From Chryseobacterium gwangjuense (GTDB taxonomy: Bacteria; Bacteroidota; Bacteroidia; Flavobacteriales; Weeksellaceae), in NCBI RefSeq assembly GCF_021311115.1, contig NZ_JAJTNP010000002.1:600651-664650 (forward strand): a stretch of DNA of 64,000 nt, in the 5' to 3' direction. The translations under genes were made by a program, and so were the position numbers. Under the pieces are notes generated by a model. The model ran no database searches. It saw only the letters and a list, made by a program, of their open reading frames with translations, and was not told where the DNA came from. Shown here piece after piece: positions 26,994 through 35,159 of the stretch; the stretch's first letter is position 1, and each line of letters opens with the position of its first letter.

Positions 26994-28229
26994 TTAGTAC
27001 TGCATCTTTCTCAGTTTAGCATTTGTACTTCCTACAAGTAATGCGATCAGTATCGTCATGCTTCCTCCAAATACTACTGAACGTACAACACCCAGAATTT
27101 TTGCCATTAGTCCGCTTTCAAACTGCCCCATTTCATTGCTTGACATGATGAAAATAGAATTCACGCTCAATACTCGCCCGCGAATATGATCCGGAGTTTT
27201 AAGTTGTACAATCGTTCCTCTGATAACCACTGAAATTCCGTCGAGCATTCCGCTTATGACCAGGAACATGAAAGAAAGCCAATACAGTTTGGATAAGCCG
27301 AATCCGATGATGCATAAGCCAAATCCAGCAACAACTGCGAGTAAAATTTTTCCTTGGTTTTTTCTTAAAGGAACAATAGATAAGATGGTAATAATGCACA
27401 TTGATCCAATATCGGAAGCTGCATTGAGAAGTCCGAAACCTTCAGCGCCTACTTTAAGAATATCGGTAGCAAATACCGGAATCATAGCAACAGCACCTCC
27501 AAAAAGTACTGCAAACATATCAAGACATAATGCTCCTAGAATTTCTTTAGTCTTCACAATATAAGAAATTCCTTCTCGCATACTCTCTACCACATTTACA
27601 GATTCTTTCTTATATTCAGAATGTTGTTTTTTGAGTTGCCAGAAAAATAAAGAAGCTAAAATAATCAGACCAATAATAACAAGTAATGTCCATTTTACCC
27701 CAAAAAAGCCAATTAAAAAACCTCCGAATGCATGTCCGCATACAGAAGAAATAAGAAAAGTAGCTTGGTTCAGGGTGATTGCATTCGGAAGATTTTCCTT
27801 TTGTACGATCTTAGGAATCATAGATGGAACAATCGGGCCAATAAATGCTCTCACGATTCCGGTGAAAAAAATAACAGTATAAATGAAATAGGTTATTTGA
27901 TGTCCTGTGAAATGCATCTTTACATTTAGAAAAGCAGGAATTAACAAAAACCCGATTAAAAAGACATAAGCATAATTGCAAATCAGGAGAAGTCTTTTCT
28001 TCTCATTCATATCGATGACATGCCCCGCATAAAGAGCGCAGCTTACCGCCGGAATTACTTCTGAAAGACCAATCAATCCTATAGAAAAAGGATCTTTTGT
28101 AAGCTGGTATACCCACCATCCTAATAAAGTGGCAAGCATTCTGAATGCTAAAATAATAAAAAATCTTCCGGTAAGAAGATTCCTGAATTCGATGTTTTGT
28201 AAAGTTTTTAAGGGGGAGAAAGAAATCAT
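26994..28229 (-). CDS. MFS transporter (EntS/MFS_3-like)
   Basis: A 411-residue major facilitator protein with about twelve membrane helices. The early loop GHVIDMNEKKRLLLIC corresponds to the helix 2-3 motif of this superfamily (G-x3-D-x-R/K type), and the sequence resembles EntS-like exporters. The substrate cannot be read. I chose the ATG at 28229 (MISFSPLK), because the longer frame from 28268 would run through the terminator of the upstream lipoprotein gene. It is probably its own transcription unit. Confidence 0.88.
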   Translation of the reverse strand: MISFSPLKTLQNIEFRNLLTGRFFIILAFRMLATLLGWWVYQLTKDPFSIGLIGLSEVIPAVSCALYAGHVIDMNEKKRLLLICNYAYVFLIGFLLIPAFLNVKMHFTGHQITYFIYTVIFFTGIVRAFIGPIVPSMIPKIVQKENLPNAITLNQATFLISSVCGHAFGGFLIGFFGVKWTLLVIIGLIILASLFFWQLKKQHSEYKKESVNVVESMREGISYIVKTKEILGALCLDMFAVLFGGAVAMIPVFATDILKVGAEGFGLLNAASDIGSMCIITILSIVPLRKNQGKILLAVVAGFGLCIIGFGLSKLYWLSFMFLVISGMLDGISVVIRGTIVQLKTPDHIRGRVLSVNSIFIMSSNEMGQFESGLMAKILGVVRSVVFGGSMTILIALLVGSTNAKLRKMQY

Positions 28230-28232
28230 GCA

Positions 28233-28265
28233 CAAAAATAGGCCTAAAAATTTATTTAGGCCTAT
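28233..28265 (-). terminator. Terminator after the Gly/Ala-tailed lipoprotein
   Basis: An 11-bp perfect stem (ATAGGCCTAAA with TTTAGGCCTAT) is followed on the minus strand by TTTTTG. It sits just before the MFS start codon and helps exclude the longer MFS start. Confidence 0.85.
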
Positions 28266-28322
28266 CACTATATTATAAATTCAAATGATAAATCAAATAC
28301 CATCTGAAAGATAAAATCTATT

Positions 28323-28688
28323 TTAGTTGTCTGCTCTCGATGCACTAATTACCAAAGCTGCAACTCCTGCTGCTCCAATAACTGCAGCTCCTGCTACTGT
28401 TCTTGCTTTTCTGATATCTCTTACAGCTGCTACATTAGACTTTGGAATGATCACTTCTGTACTGTCTTTTTTTCCTGCTGTACCGATAAGGTTAGTGCCA
28501 TCTACATTACGGAATAATATTTTTTGATTTTTTGATCCATCCTTCATCATTACAGTGTACATTCTTCCTGCTTCAAGATTAGAATAATTGTTTTTGGCAG
28601 TATCATCTGTGTACTTTGTAGTTGCACAAGATGAAATTACAAATAATGACGTCAATAAAGATGATTTTAAAAGTACAGATGCTTTCAT
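28323..28688 (-). CDS. Small lipoprotein of unknown function
   Basis: A 121-residue lipoprotein with the lipobox VISSC (Cys21). The middle is a small beta-rich region (MYTVMMKDGSKNQKILF, then SNVAAVRDI), and the C-terminal 25 residues are a hydrophobic Ala/Gly segment (VAGAAVIGAAGVAALVIS) that could be a second membrane or glycine-zipper-like element. I do not recognise a named family. It has its own promoter box and terminator, so it is transcribed alone. Confidence 0.8.
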   Translation of the reverse strand: MKASVLLKSSLLTSLFVISSCATTKYTDDTAKNNYSNLEAGRMYTVMMKDGSKNQKILFRNVDGTNLIGTAGKKDSTEVIIPKSNVAAVRDIRKARTVAGAAVIGAAGVAALVISASRADN

Positions 28689-28705
28689 TATATTTTTTAG
28701 TTTTT

Positions 28706-28713
28706 CAAATTTA
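28706..28713 (-). promoter_or_regulatory. Minus-strand -7 box TAAATTTG for the small lipoprotein
   Basis: An exact TAnnTTTG match lies 17 bases before the ATG. Confidence 0.5.
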
Positions 28714-28756
28714 TAATTTTTTTTGAATATACGTTTTCGGAATTGAAAAAATGTGT

Positions 28757-30256
28757 TTAAAGTTTATAAATTTCCAATAAATCTGCAATTTTTCTGTCAT
28801 TAGCAAGTCTTGGAGTTTTATTTTGCCCGCCAAGCTTACCTTGAGATTTTGCATATTCATTAAACGCATTTTTGTTGAGTTTTGATATATGAAGCTTTTG
28901 TAAAATGTTTCCGGATATCAAATCATTATAATAAGTATTTCGTTTTCTGAGCTGATCATCAAGGTCATTTTTAAACGCGTCTAAACTCTCAGGCTCTTTT
29001 TCAAATTCAATAAACCATTCATGATATGGAAGTCCTTCAGTCGGGTTCACTTGTGGAGCAAGATGAAATTCGGTAATCTGTGCAGGAAATTTTTCCAGGG
29101 TTGCCTTCATGGCTTCTTCCACCTCAAAAGCGATCACGTGTTCACCAAAAGCAGAGGTGAAGTGTTTTGTTCTTCCGCTTACCAGAATTCTGTGCGGATT
29201 TTTATCAATAAATCTTACGACATCACCAATCGAATAGGCCCATAAACCGGAATTTGTCGTTAAAATCAGTGCGTAATCTTTATGAAGCTCAATCTCTTTT
29301 AATGTCAGTCTTCTGGCATCAGGTTTTCCGTATTCTTCCAGTGGGATGAATTCATAAAAAATTCCATGATTGGTTAAAAGCAGTAACCCTTCTTTAGTAT
29401 AATCATCCTGGAAGGCAAAGAAACCTTCCGAAGCCGGAAATGTCTGAACAATATCTACTTTTCCACCCAATAATTCCTCCATTTTGTCACGGTAAGGCTC
29501 ATAATTAACACCTCCGGTTACAATGAGCTGAAGATTAGGGAAAAGTTGTTTAATTTTTTTACCGTTTTTCTCGATTAGTTTTTCAAAGTACATAATCAGC
29601 CAAGGTGGAATTCCGGAAATCAAAGTCATGTTTTCTTTTTCGGTTTCCTCAACGATTTTATCAACCTTTGCTTCCCAGTCTTCCATCATGTTGGTTTCTA
29701 AACTTGGAAGTCTGTTTTTTTGTAAATAATTTGGAATATGATGAGCCACAATGCCTGAAAGACGACCAGTTTTGATCCCGAAATTCTCTTCCAGTTCAGG
29801 GCTTCCCTGTAAAAAAATCATTTTCCCTTTTACAAAATCAGCATTATTCTTTTTAGCAATATAATGAAAGAGAGCACTTTGAGCGCCTTTGATTTGAAAA
29901 GGCATTCCTTCCTTAGAAATAGGAATATATTTTGAGCCGGAAGTCGTTCCTGAGGTTTTGGCAAAATATTCCGGAGTTTCCGTCCATAAAATATTGGATT
30001 GTCCTCTTTTTACTCTTTCAATATAAGGTTTAAGGTTTTCGTAATCTGCAACCTGCACTCTTTCTTGAAAGTCTTTTACAGATTTAATGCTTTCAAAATC
30101 ATGTTCCCTTCCAAAAAGTGTTTTTTTGGCAGTATCTACGAGAGATAAAAGCAGGTCTTCTTGGTTTTTTTCTGCATTTTTCTTGAATTCTTCAGCTTTT
30201 TGGACGTGCTTTTTAGCCCAGATCAATGCCGCATTTTTCTTTAGGAAGTTTAACAT
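28757..30256 (-). CDS. GH3-family adenylate-forming enzyme
   Basis: A 499-residue member of the GH3 family, first named for auxin-responsive plant genes. Plant members are acyl-adenylate enzymes that join carboxylic acids to amino acids. The ATP-phosphate loop TSGTTSGSKY (residues 101-110) and the adenylate-domain segments VTGGVNYEPY, TNSGLWAYSIGDVVRF and VSGRTKHFTSAFGEHV are present, so it should be active as an adenylating enzyme. Homologues occur widely in Bacteroidota but I know of no firm function. It stands alone, with a promoter box 4 bases before its start. Confidence 0.92.
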   Translation of the reverse strand: MLNFLKKNAALIWAKKHVQKAEEFKKNAEKNQEDLLLSLVDTAKKTLFGREHDFESIKSVKDFQERVQVADYENLKPYIERVKRGQSNILWTETPEYFAKTSGTTSGSKYIPISKEGMPFQIKGAQSALFHYIAKKNNADFVKGKMIFLQGSPELEENFGIKTGRLSGIVAHHIPNYLQKNRLPSLETNMMEDWEAKVDKIVEETEKENMTLISGIPPWLIMYFEKLIEKNGKKIKQLFPNLQLIVTGGVNYEPYRDKMEELLGGKVDIVQTFPASEGFFAFQDDYTKEGLLLLTNHGIFYEFIPLEEYGKPDARRLTLKEIELHKDYALILTTNSGLWAYSIGDVVRFIDKNPHRILVSGRTKHFTSAFGEHVIAFEVEEAMKATLEKFPAQITEFHLAPQVNPTEGLPYHEWFIEFEKEPESLDAFKNDLDDQLRKRNTYYNDLISGNILQKLHISKLNKNAFNEYAKSQGKLGGQNKTPRLANDRKIADLLEIYKL

Positions 30257-30260
30257 GGCT

Positions 30261-30268
30261 CAAATTTA
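30261..30268 (-). promoter_or_regulatory. Minus-strand -7 box TAAATTTG for the GH3 gene
   Basis: An exact TAnnTTTG match ends 4 bases before the ATG, predicting a leaderless mRNA. Confidence 0.6.
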
Positions 30269-30311
30269 TAAATAACTAAAGAATCTGAGACCATTTTTGA
30301 GAAATAAGCAA

Positions 30312-30343
30312 CAAAAAAACCGATGAATGAGTGTACATCGGTT
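30312..30343 (-). terminator. Terminator after the repeat-tailed secreted protein
   Basis: An 8-bp stem (AACCGATG with CATCGGTT) with a T run on its minus-strand 3' side, 41 bases after the stop. Confidence 0.8.
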
Positions 30344-30384
30344 CTTCGAAATTTGATTATGAAAATAACAACTATGTGTTGAGT

Positions 30385-30687
30385 TTACTTGTTTTCTTTA
30401 TACCTTTTGTCAGGAGTTCCATCCGCTTTAAGGTGCTTGTTTTCTTTGTATCTTTTATCCGGAGTTCCGTCTTTTTTCATTTTTACTGCTGTTGGTGCCG
30501 TTGCAGGCTTTGTAGCGGCTGCCATAGTTGGCTTTGTTGCTGGTTTTACAGTTTTAACATCTTTAACTGCAGTTTTTGTTGTTTTAGCAACTTGGTGTGT
30601 GGTTGTAGATGCTGCAGGAGCAGTGTGTTGAGCAGAGGCAAGTCCTAGTCCTAATGCTAGTGACATTGCAGTAAAAAGTTTTTTCAT
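30385..30687 (-). CDS. Small exported Lys/Ala/Thr-rich protein with two 16-residue repeats
   Basis: A 100-residue protein. Residues 1-19 are a clear signal peptide (LALGLGLASA then QH). Residues 20-68 are low-complexity Ala, Thr, Lys and Pro, likely disordered. Residues 69-100 are two copies of a 16-residue unit, each ending DGTPDKRYKENK. The mature protein is very basic. I do not recognise a function; its make-up suggests a periplasmic or surface protein that binds a polyanion, which is only inference. The reverse-strand frames over it are Cys-rich shadows. Confidence 0.8.
   Translation of the reverse strand: MKKLFTAMSLALGLGLASAQHTAPAASTTTHQVAKTTKTAVKDVKTVKPATKPTMAAATKPATAPTAVKMKKDGTPDKRYKENKHLKADGTPDKRYKENK
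30388..30483 (-). repeat. Two tandem 48-base repeats in the coding sequence
   Basis: Two in-frame 48-base units encode the two 16-residue repeats of the small exported protein. The last 12 residues of each unit are identical in protein but differ at several DNA positions, so the copies are not a recent duplication. Confidence 0.85.
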
Positions 30688-30715
30688 AATGATGATTTTG
30701 TTTGTTTTTCTTATT

Positions 30716-30723
30716 CAAAGTTA
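30716..30723 (-). promoter_or_regulatory. Minus-strand -7 box TAACTTTG for the repeat-tailed protein
   Basis: An exact TAnnTTTG match lies 28 bases before the ATG. The rest of the gap up to the next terminator holds nothing I recognise. Confidence 0.45.
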
Positions 30724-30857
30724 TACAAAAAGCGGGCTGAAAAAATGGTTTTCAGAAACTTAACTAAAGTTTATTACAGCTTAAAAAAATCTTAAACACG
30801 AAGTTTTAAGGGGTACAAGTTATATTTATTTCCAAAGAATGTTTTTTGCCAGATCGT

Positions 30858-30899
30858 CAAAAAAAAGACCTGCGCTTTCTAAATAGAAAACACAGGTCA
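30858..30899 (-). terminator. Terminator after the 131-residue lipoprotein
   Basis: A long stem of about 15 bp with one or two mismatches (GACCTG..TTTCTA with TAGAAA..CAGGTC) is followed on the minus strand by eight T residues. Confidence 0.85.
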
Positions 30900-30922
30900 G
30901 ATATATAATATGAATAGTTGAT

Positions 30923-31318
30923 TTATCGTGTGCAGTTAGCAGTCCAGGTTTTGCCTTCTTTTGCAAACAGAATCTTTAATTCATTATTGTCAATTCTGAT
31001 GTACGATGTAGCATTAGAACCTACCATTACAAGAGTATGATCTCCTTTTTGTTCAAATTCAATCCCATTTAAATCAGGAATGCCGTCTGAAAAGGCAAAA
31101 TTATATTTTGTTCCGCTTGCGATTTTTGTGACAAAAACACTTCCGTTATTGGTACTTATACTGGTTGATCCACCGTCGTTGTAAGAAATACTACCTCGAT
31201 AGGTACCCGCAAAAAAATCATTATTGGTAGGATCATCGTCATTGCTGCAAGATGAAATTGTCGTGACAGCAAAAAATAAAAGCATAAAAGCTCCTAAAGT
31301 TTTAAATAAATTTTTCAT
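30923..31318 (-). CDS. Small lipoprotein of unknown function
   Basis: A 131-residue lipoprotein with the lipobox TISSC followed by SNDDDP, the acidic stretch often seen on surface-exposed Bacteroidota lipoproteins. The rest looks like a single small beta-barrel or sandwich (GTYRGSISYND, YNFAFSDGIPDLNG, SYIRIDNNELKILF), similar in style to lipocalin-like flavobacterial proteins. No family is named with confidence. It is a single gene with its own terminator. Confidence 0.82.
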   Translation of the reverse strand: MKNLFKTLGAFMLLFFAVTTISSCSNDDDPTNNDFFAGTYRGSISYNDGGSTSISTNNGSVFVTKIASGTKYNFAFSDGIPDLNGIEFEQKGDHTLVMVGSNATSYIRIDNNELKILFAKEGKTWTANCTR

Positions 31319-31430
31319 AATACTATTTCTTTAAGGATTGGTAGGGTTAAGATGCCAAACGGTATGCCGAAAGTGGATTTATTGAGGTTTTTAACAAATA
31401 TTTGGTAAGTATTATGAGAAATTATAATTT

Positions 31431-31556
31431 TTATCTAACAGTCATTTTAAAATTTTGAATCAACGTTCCATAGGTATCAGTAATATTCAACATGTAATTA
31501 CCTTTTTGAATCTGGCTTTCAAGATTAAGCCTATGTTCGTTTTGGTGATTTTGTTT
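31431..31556 (-). pseudogene. Relic of a type IX secretion C-terminal sorting sequence
   Basis: In the 350-base gap before mfd, one minus-strand frame of 41 codons has no start codon but reads like the end of a type A sorting domain: an LNLESQIQKGNYMLNI segment, then DTYGTLIQNFKM and a final basic TVR before the stop. A stop codon blocks it upstream. It is probably the last piece of a lost secreted-protein gene. The rest of the gap holds the mfd promoter and leader hairpin. Confidence 0.4.
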
Positions 31557-31604
31557 TCAACACTCTTTATTTCTAGTGGCTTAGTCTAATTTATTGTTTT
31601 TCAT

Positions 31605-31612
31605 TATCTTTG
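31605..31612 (+). promoter_or_regulatory. Plus-strand -7 box TATCTTTG for mfd
   Basis: An exact TAnnTTTG match lies 58 bases before the chosen mfd ATG. A TTA rather than TTG lies 21 bases upstream. Confidence 0.5.
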
Positions 31613-31622
31613 TCATAAAGAA

Positions 31623-31646
31623 CGATTTCAGAGAATACTGAAATCG
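31623..31646 (+). promoter_or_regulatory. Leader hairpin upstream of mfd
   Basis: A perfect 9-bp stem (CGATTTCAG with CTGAAATCG, 6-base loop) followed by CTTTTG begins about where transcription should start. It may stabilise the mRNA or act as a weak attenuator. Confidence 0.45.
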
Positions 31647-31670
31647 CTTTTGTCGTTTATACCATTATTT

Positions 31671-34600
31671 ATGCAGTTAAAAGCCATCAACGAAAAGTTT
31701 CTTCCGGACTTGCTTAAGAATGAATTCGGAAAGGAGATTTTTATTCAATTGGAAAACAATCAACATATTTCTGTGAAAGGAAATGCGGGATCTTCGGTCT
31801 CCATTTTTGTGGCTGAGCTTTTCCTTACGCAGAAAAAACATATTCTTTATCTGGTTGATGATAAGGAAGACGCATTGTATGCCAATACGGAAATGGAAGA
31901 CCTGTTAGGAAAAGATAAGGTTTTGTATTTTCCTGCAACCCATCTTGAACCATATCAGATCGAAAAAACGCAGAATGCTAATTTGGTATTAAGGACGGAA
32001 GTGATCAACAAAATTACTTCCAGCAAATCTCCCAGAGTGATTGTGGCTTATTCGGGAGCTTTATCAGAGAAGGTTTTGAAGAAAGAAGATTTTAAAGCAA
32101 TTTCTCATCATATAAAAGTAGGCGATCAGCTTGACTTCGATTTTGTTGATGAATTATTGAATCATTATAATTTCCAGCAAGCCGATTTCGTTTCCGAGCC
32201 CGGAGAATTTTCCGTGAGAGGAGGAATTGTCGATGTTTTTTCGTTCTCGAATGAAAAACCATATCGTATCACTTTCTTTGGAAACGAAGTGGAAAACATC
32301 AAAACATTTGATATTGAAACACAGCTTTCCGTAGAAAAAGTAAATGATTTTCAATTGGTCTCCAATATGAATTTTACGGTGACAGGAAGCAGAGTGTCTT
32401 TACTTCAGTTATTACCTAAAGAAAGTTTTGTGATTTCTAAAAATGGTATTATCGGAATGCAGAAGCTGAAAACATTCTACGAAAAATCGTTGGTGAAATA
32501 TGACACATTAAATAAAGATATTGCTCACAGAGCGCCACAGGAATTATTTATTTCTGATCAGGAGTTTTTATTTGATTATAAGAAATTTAAAACTGTTGAT
32601 TTCGGAACTGCTCCCATCGAAGGGTTGATTGAATTAACGGAAATGAAGATCAATCAGATTGTACAGCCTACTTTCCATAAGAATTTTGAATTATTAATTG
32701 AAGACCTAGAAGGAAAGCAAAATGAAGGTTTTGACACCTGGATTTCTTTTTCAACTGAAAAACAGAAAGAAAGATTAGAATCTATTTTTGAGGAACTGGA
32801 ACATCAGCTTCCTTTTAAAAGTTTTAAATCTGAGCTTCATGAAGGTTTTGTAGATAATGACCATAAAATTTTAGTCTATACAGATCATCAAATTTTCGAT
32901 CGATACCAAAGATATAAAGCGAAAAATACATTCGCCAAGTCGGAGCAGCTGACCTTGAAAGACCTGATGTCTTTAAAAATCGGAGACTATATTGCGCACA
33001 TCGATCACGGAATCGGAAAATTCATGGGATTGGTGAAAGTAAATAATGACGGAAAAATTCAGGAATGTTTTAAACTGACTTATAAAAACGGAGATTTATT
33101 ATATGTAAGTATTCATTCACTTCATAAAATTTCAAAGTACAATGGTCCGGACGGAAAAGAAATTGTTTTAAGTAAATTAGGTTCTCCAACCTGGAAATCG
33201 TTAAAGCAAAAAACAAAAGCACGAGTAAAACAGCTTGCTTTTGACCTGATAAAATTATATGCCCAAAGAAAATCAGCGAAAGGTTTTGCATACACACCGG
33301 ATTCTTATCTGCAAAATGAACTGGAAGCAAGTTTCATTTATGAAGACACTCCGGATCAGGAAAAAGCAACGATCGATGTGAAAAAAGATATGGAAGCCGA
33401 TACAGTGATGGATCGTTTGGTTTGTGGAGATGTAGGTTTCGGTAAAACGGAAGTTGCGATTCGTGCAGCGTTCAAAGCGGCAACAGACGGAAAACAGGTT
33501 GCAGTTTTAGTTCCCACAACAATTTTAGCTTTCCAGCATTATAGAAGTTTCAAAGAAAGATTGAAAGATTTCCCGGTAAATGTAGCGTATGTCAATCGTT
33601 TCAGAACAGCAAAACAAAAATCTGAAACGTTGGAAGCTTTAAAAGACGGAAAAGTTGATATTATTATAGGAACGCATCAATTAGCAAGCAGTTCTGTGAA
33701 ATTTAAAGATTTAGGACTGTTAATTATTGATGAGGAACATAAATTCGGGGTTTCTGTAAAAGATAAATTGAAAACCCTGAAAACAGATGTTGATACGCTG
33801 ACTTTAACCGCGACACCAATTCCGAGAACGTTGCAGTTCTCTTTGATGGCAGCGAGGGATTTATCAGTTATAAAAACGCCACCGCCAAACAGACAGCCTG
33901 TTGATACGCAGCTGATTGGTTTTAGTGAAGAAATTCTTCGTGATGCAGTGTCTTACGAACTTCAGCGTGACGGACAGGTGTATTTTATCAACAACAGAAT
34001 TGAAAACCTTAAAGAGATTGCAGGCCTCATTCAAAGGTTGGTTCCGGATGCAAGAGTAATTACCGGTCACGGACAAATGGAAGGCAAGCAACTGGAAAAA
34101 AATGTCCTTGATTTCATGGATGGAAAATATGACGTTTTGGTTTCTACAACCATCGTAGAAAGTGGAGTAGATGTTCCTAATGCGAATACGATTTTCATCA
34201 ACGATGCTCAACGATTCGGAATGGCAGATCTTCACCAGATGCGAGGTCGTGTAGGACGTAGCAACAGAAAGGCTTTTTGTTATCTGATCACTCCTCCTTA
34301 TGATATGATGACTTCTGATGCAAGAAAGCGTCTTGAAGCCATTGAGCAGTTTTCTGATTTGGGAAGCGGTTTCCAGATTGCGATGAAAGATTTGGAAATC
34401 CGTGGAGCGGGAGATTTATTGGGTGCAGAACAAAGTGGATTCATTAATGAGATGGGATTTGAAACCTATCAGAAATTGATGCAGGAAGCGCTGGAAGAAT
34501 TAAAAGATGATGAGGAATTTGAAAATCTTTTTGAAAATGAAGAAGACCGAAATAAGCTTTTTAAATCGGTAAAAGATGTGAATATTGATACTGATTTAGA

Positions 34601-35036
34601 GCTGATGTTACCGGACTGGTATATTTCGAATACGGAAGAAAGATTGTCATTATATCAAAAATTGGCTGAAATCGATAATGAAGAAAACTTATTAAAATTT
34701 GAATCTGAGTTAATTGACCGTTTCGGAAATTTACCGAAAGAAGCCATCAATTTATTGAAAAGTGTAAGTTTAAAATGGCTGGCCGCAGAAATTGGTTTTG
34801 AGAAAATTGTCATGAAGAATGGAGTGTTTCTAGGCTATTTTCCAGGTAATCCTCAGGATAAATTCTATCAGACGGATAAATTCAGACATATTATTACGTA
34901 TTTAACGCAAAATCCTGCAGAAGCACAGTTAAAAGAAAAAATAGGAAAAGAAGGCAATAATCTGATCATGAGAAAAGATAAAGTGGGAAATGTGGATGAG
35001 GTTAATCTTTTGTTAAAAACAATTTTAAAAGTATAA
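31671..35036 (+). CDS. mfd: Transcription-repair coupling factor
   Basis: A 1121-residue Mfd, the DNA translocase that removes stalled RNA polymerase and recruits UvrA to lesions. In order: a UvrB-like N-terminal region (EPYQIEKTQNANL, GEFSVRGGIVDVF), the RNA-polymerase-interacting domain (GDYIAHIDHGIGKF), RecG-like motor domains with Walker A GDVGFGKTEVA, the DEEH box, TATPIPRTLQFS, SGVDVPNANT and the QMRGRVGRS motif, then the C-terminal TRCF domain. I chose the ATG at 31671 (MQLKAINEKF); the longer frame depends on a TTG at 31650 next to the leader hairpin. Confidence 0.97.
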   Translation: MQLKAINEKFLPDLLKNEFGKEIFIQLENNQHISVKGNAGSSVSIFVAELFLTQKKHILYLVDDKEDALYANTEMEDLLGKDKVLYFPATHLEPYQIEKTQNANLVLRTEVINKITSSKSPRVIVAYSGALSEKVLKKEDFKAISHHIKVGDQLDFDFVDELLNHYNFQQADFVSEPGEFSVRGGIVDVFSFSNEKPYRITFFGNEVENIKTFDIETQLSVEKVNDFQLVSNMNFTVTGSRVSLLQLLPKESFVISKNGIIGMQKLKTFYEKSLVKYDTLNKDIAHRAPQELFISDQEFLFDYKKFKTVDFGTAPIEGLIELTEMKINQIVQPTFHKNFELLIEDLEGKQNEGFDTWISFSTEKQKERLESIFEELEHQLPFKSFKSELHEGFVDNDHKILVYTDHQIFDRYQRYKAKNTFAKSEQLTLKDLMSLKIGDYIAHIDHGIGKFMGLVKVNNDGKIQECFKLTYKNGDLLYVSIHSLHKISKYNGPDGKEIVLSKLGSPTWKSLKQKTKARVKQLAFDLIKLYAQRKSAKGFAYTPDSYLQNELEASFIYEDTPDQEKATIDVKKDMEADTVMDRLVCGDVGFGKTEVAIRAAFKAATDGKQVAVLVPTTILAFQHYRSFKERLKDFPVNVAYVNRFRTAKQKSETLEALKDGKVDIIIGTHQLASSSVKFKDLGLLIIDEEHKFGVSVKDKLKTLKTDVDTLTLTATPIPRTLQFSLMAARDLSVIKTPPPNRQPVDTQLIGFSEEILRDAVSYELQRDGQVYFINNRIENLKEIAGLIQRLVPDARVITGHGQMEGKQLEKNVLDFMDGKYDVLVSTTIVESGVDVPNANTIFINDAQRFGMADLHQMRGRVGRSNRKAFCYLITPPYDMMTSDARKRLEAIEQFSDLGSGFQIAMKDLEIRGAGDLLGAEQSGFINEMGFETYQKLMQEALEELKDDEEFENLFENEEDRNKLFKSVKDVNIDTDLELMLPDWYISNTEERLSLYQKLAEIDNEENLLKFESELIDRFGNLPKEAINLLKSVSLKWLAAEIGFEKIVMKNGVFLGYFPGNPQDKFYQTDKFRHIITYLTQNPAEAQLKEKIGKEGNNLIMRKDKVGNVDEVNLLLKTILKV

Positions 35037-35126
35037 GGAAATACTAATTAGCTTGTTTTAAGGTTTTTATTGTTGCTGTTTTTGTGAGAAAATAAATAAA
35101 AATGTAATTTTTATGCAAAAAAAAAT

Positions 35127-35134
35127 TATATTTG
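35127..35134 (+). promoter_or_regulatory. Plus-strand -7 box TATATTTG for the 303-residue lipoprotein
   Basis: An exact TAnnTTTG match lies 25 bases before the ATG at 35160. Confidence 0.5.
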
Positions 35135-35159
35135 TGGAAAAATAAATAATCCTTAAGAA

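Noticed and set aside
30331..30648. Plus-strand Cys- and Phe-rich frame of 105 codons
   Set aside because: It is antisense to the repeat-tailed secreted protein; its repeats merely mirror the 48-base units. The minus-strand frame has a signal peptide and promoter.
31650..31670. TTG start for mfd
   Set aside because: It adds seven residues next to the leader hairpin; the ATG at 31671 begins the conserved N-terminal region.
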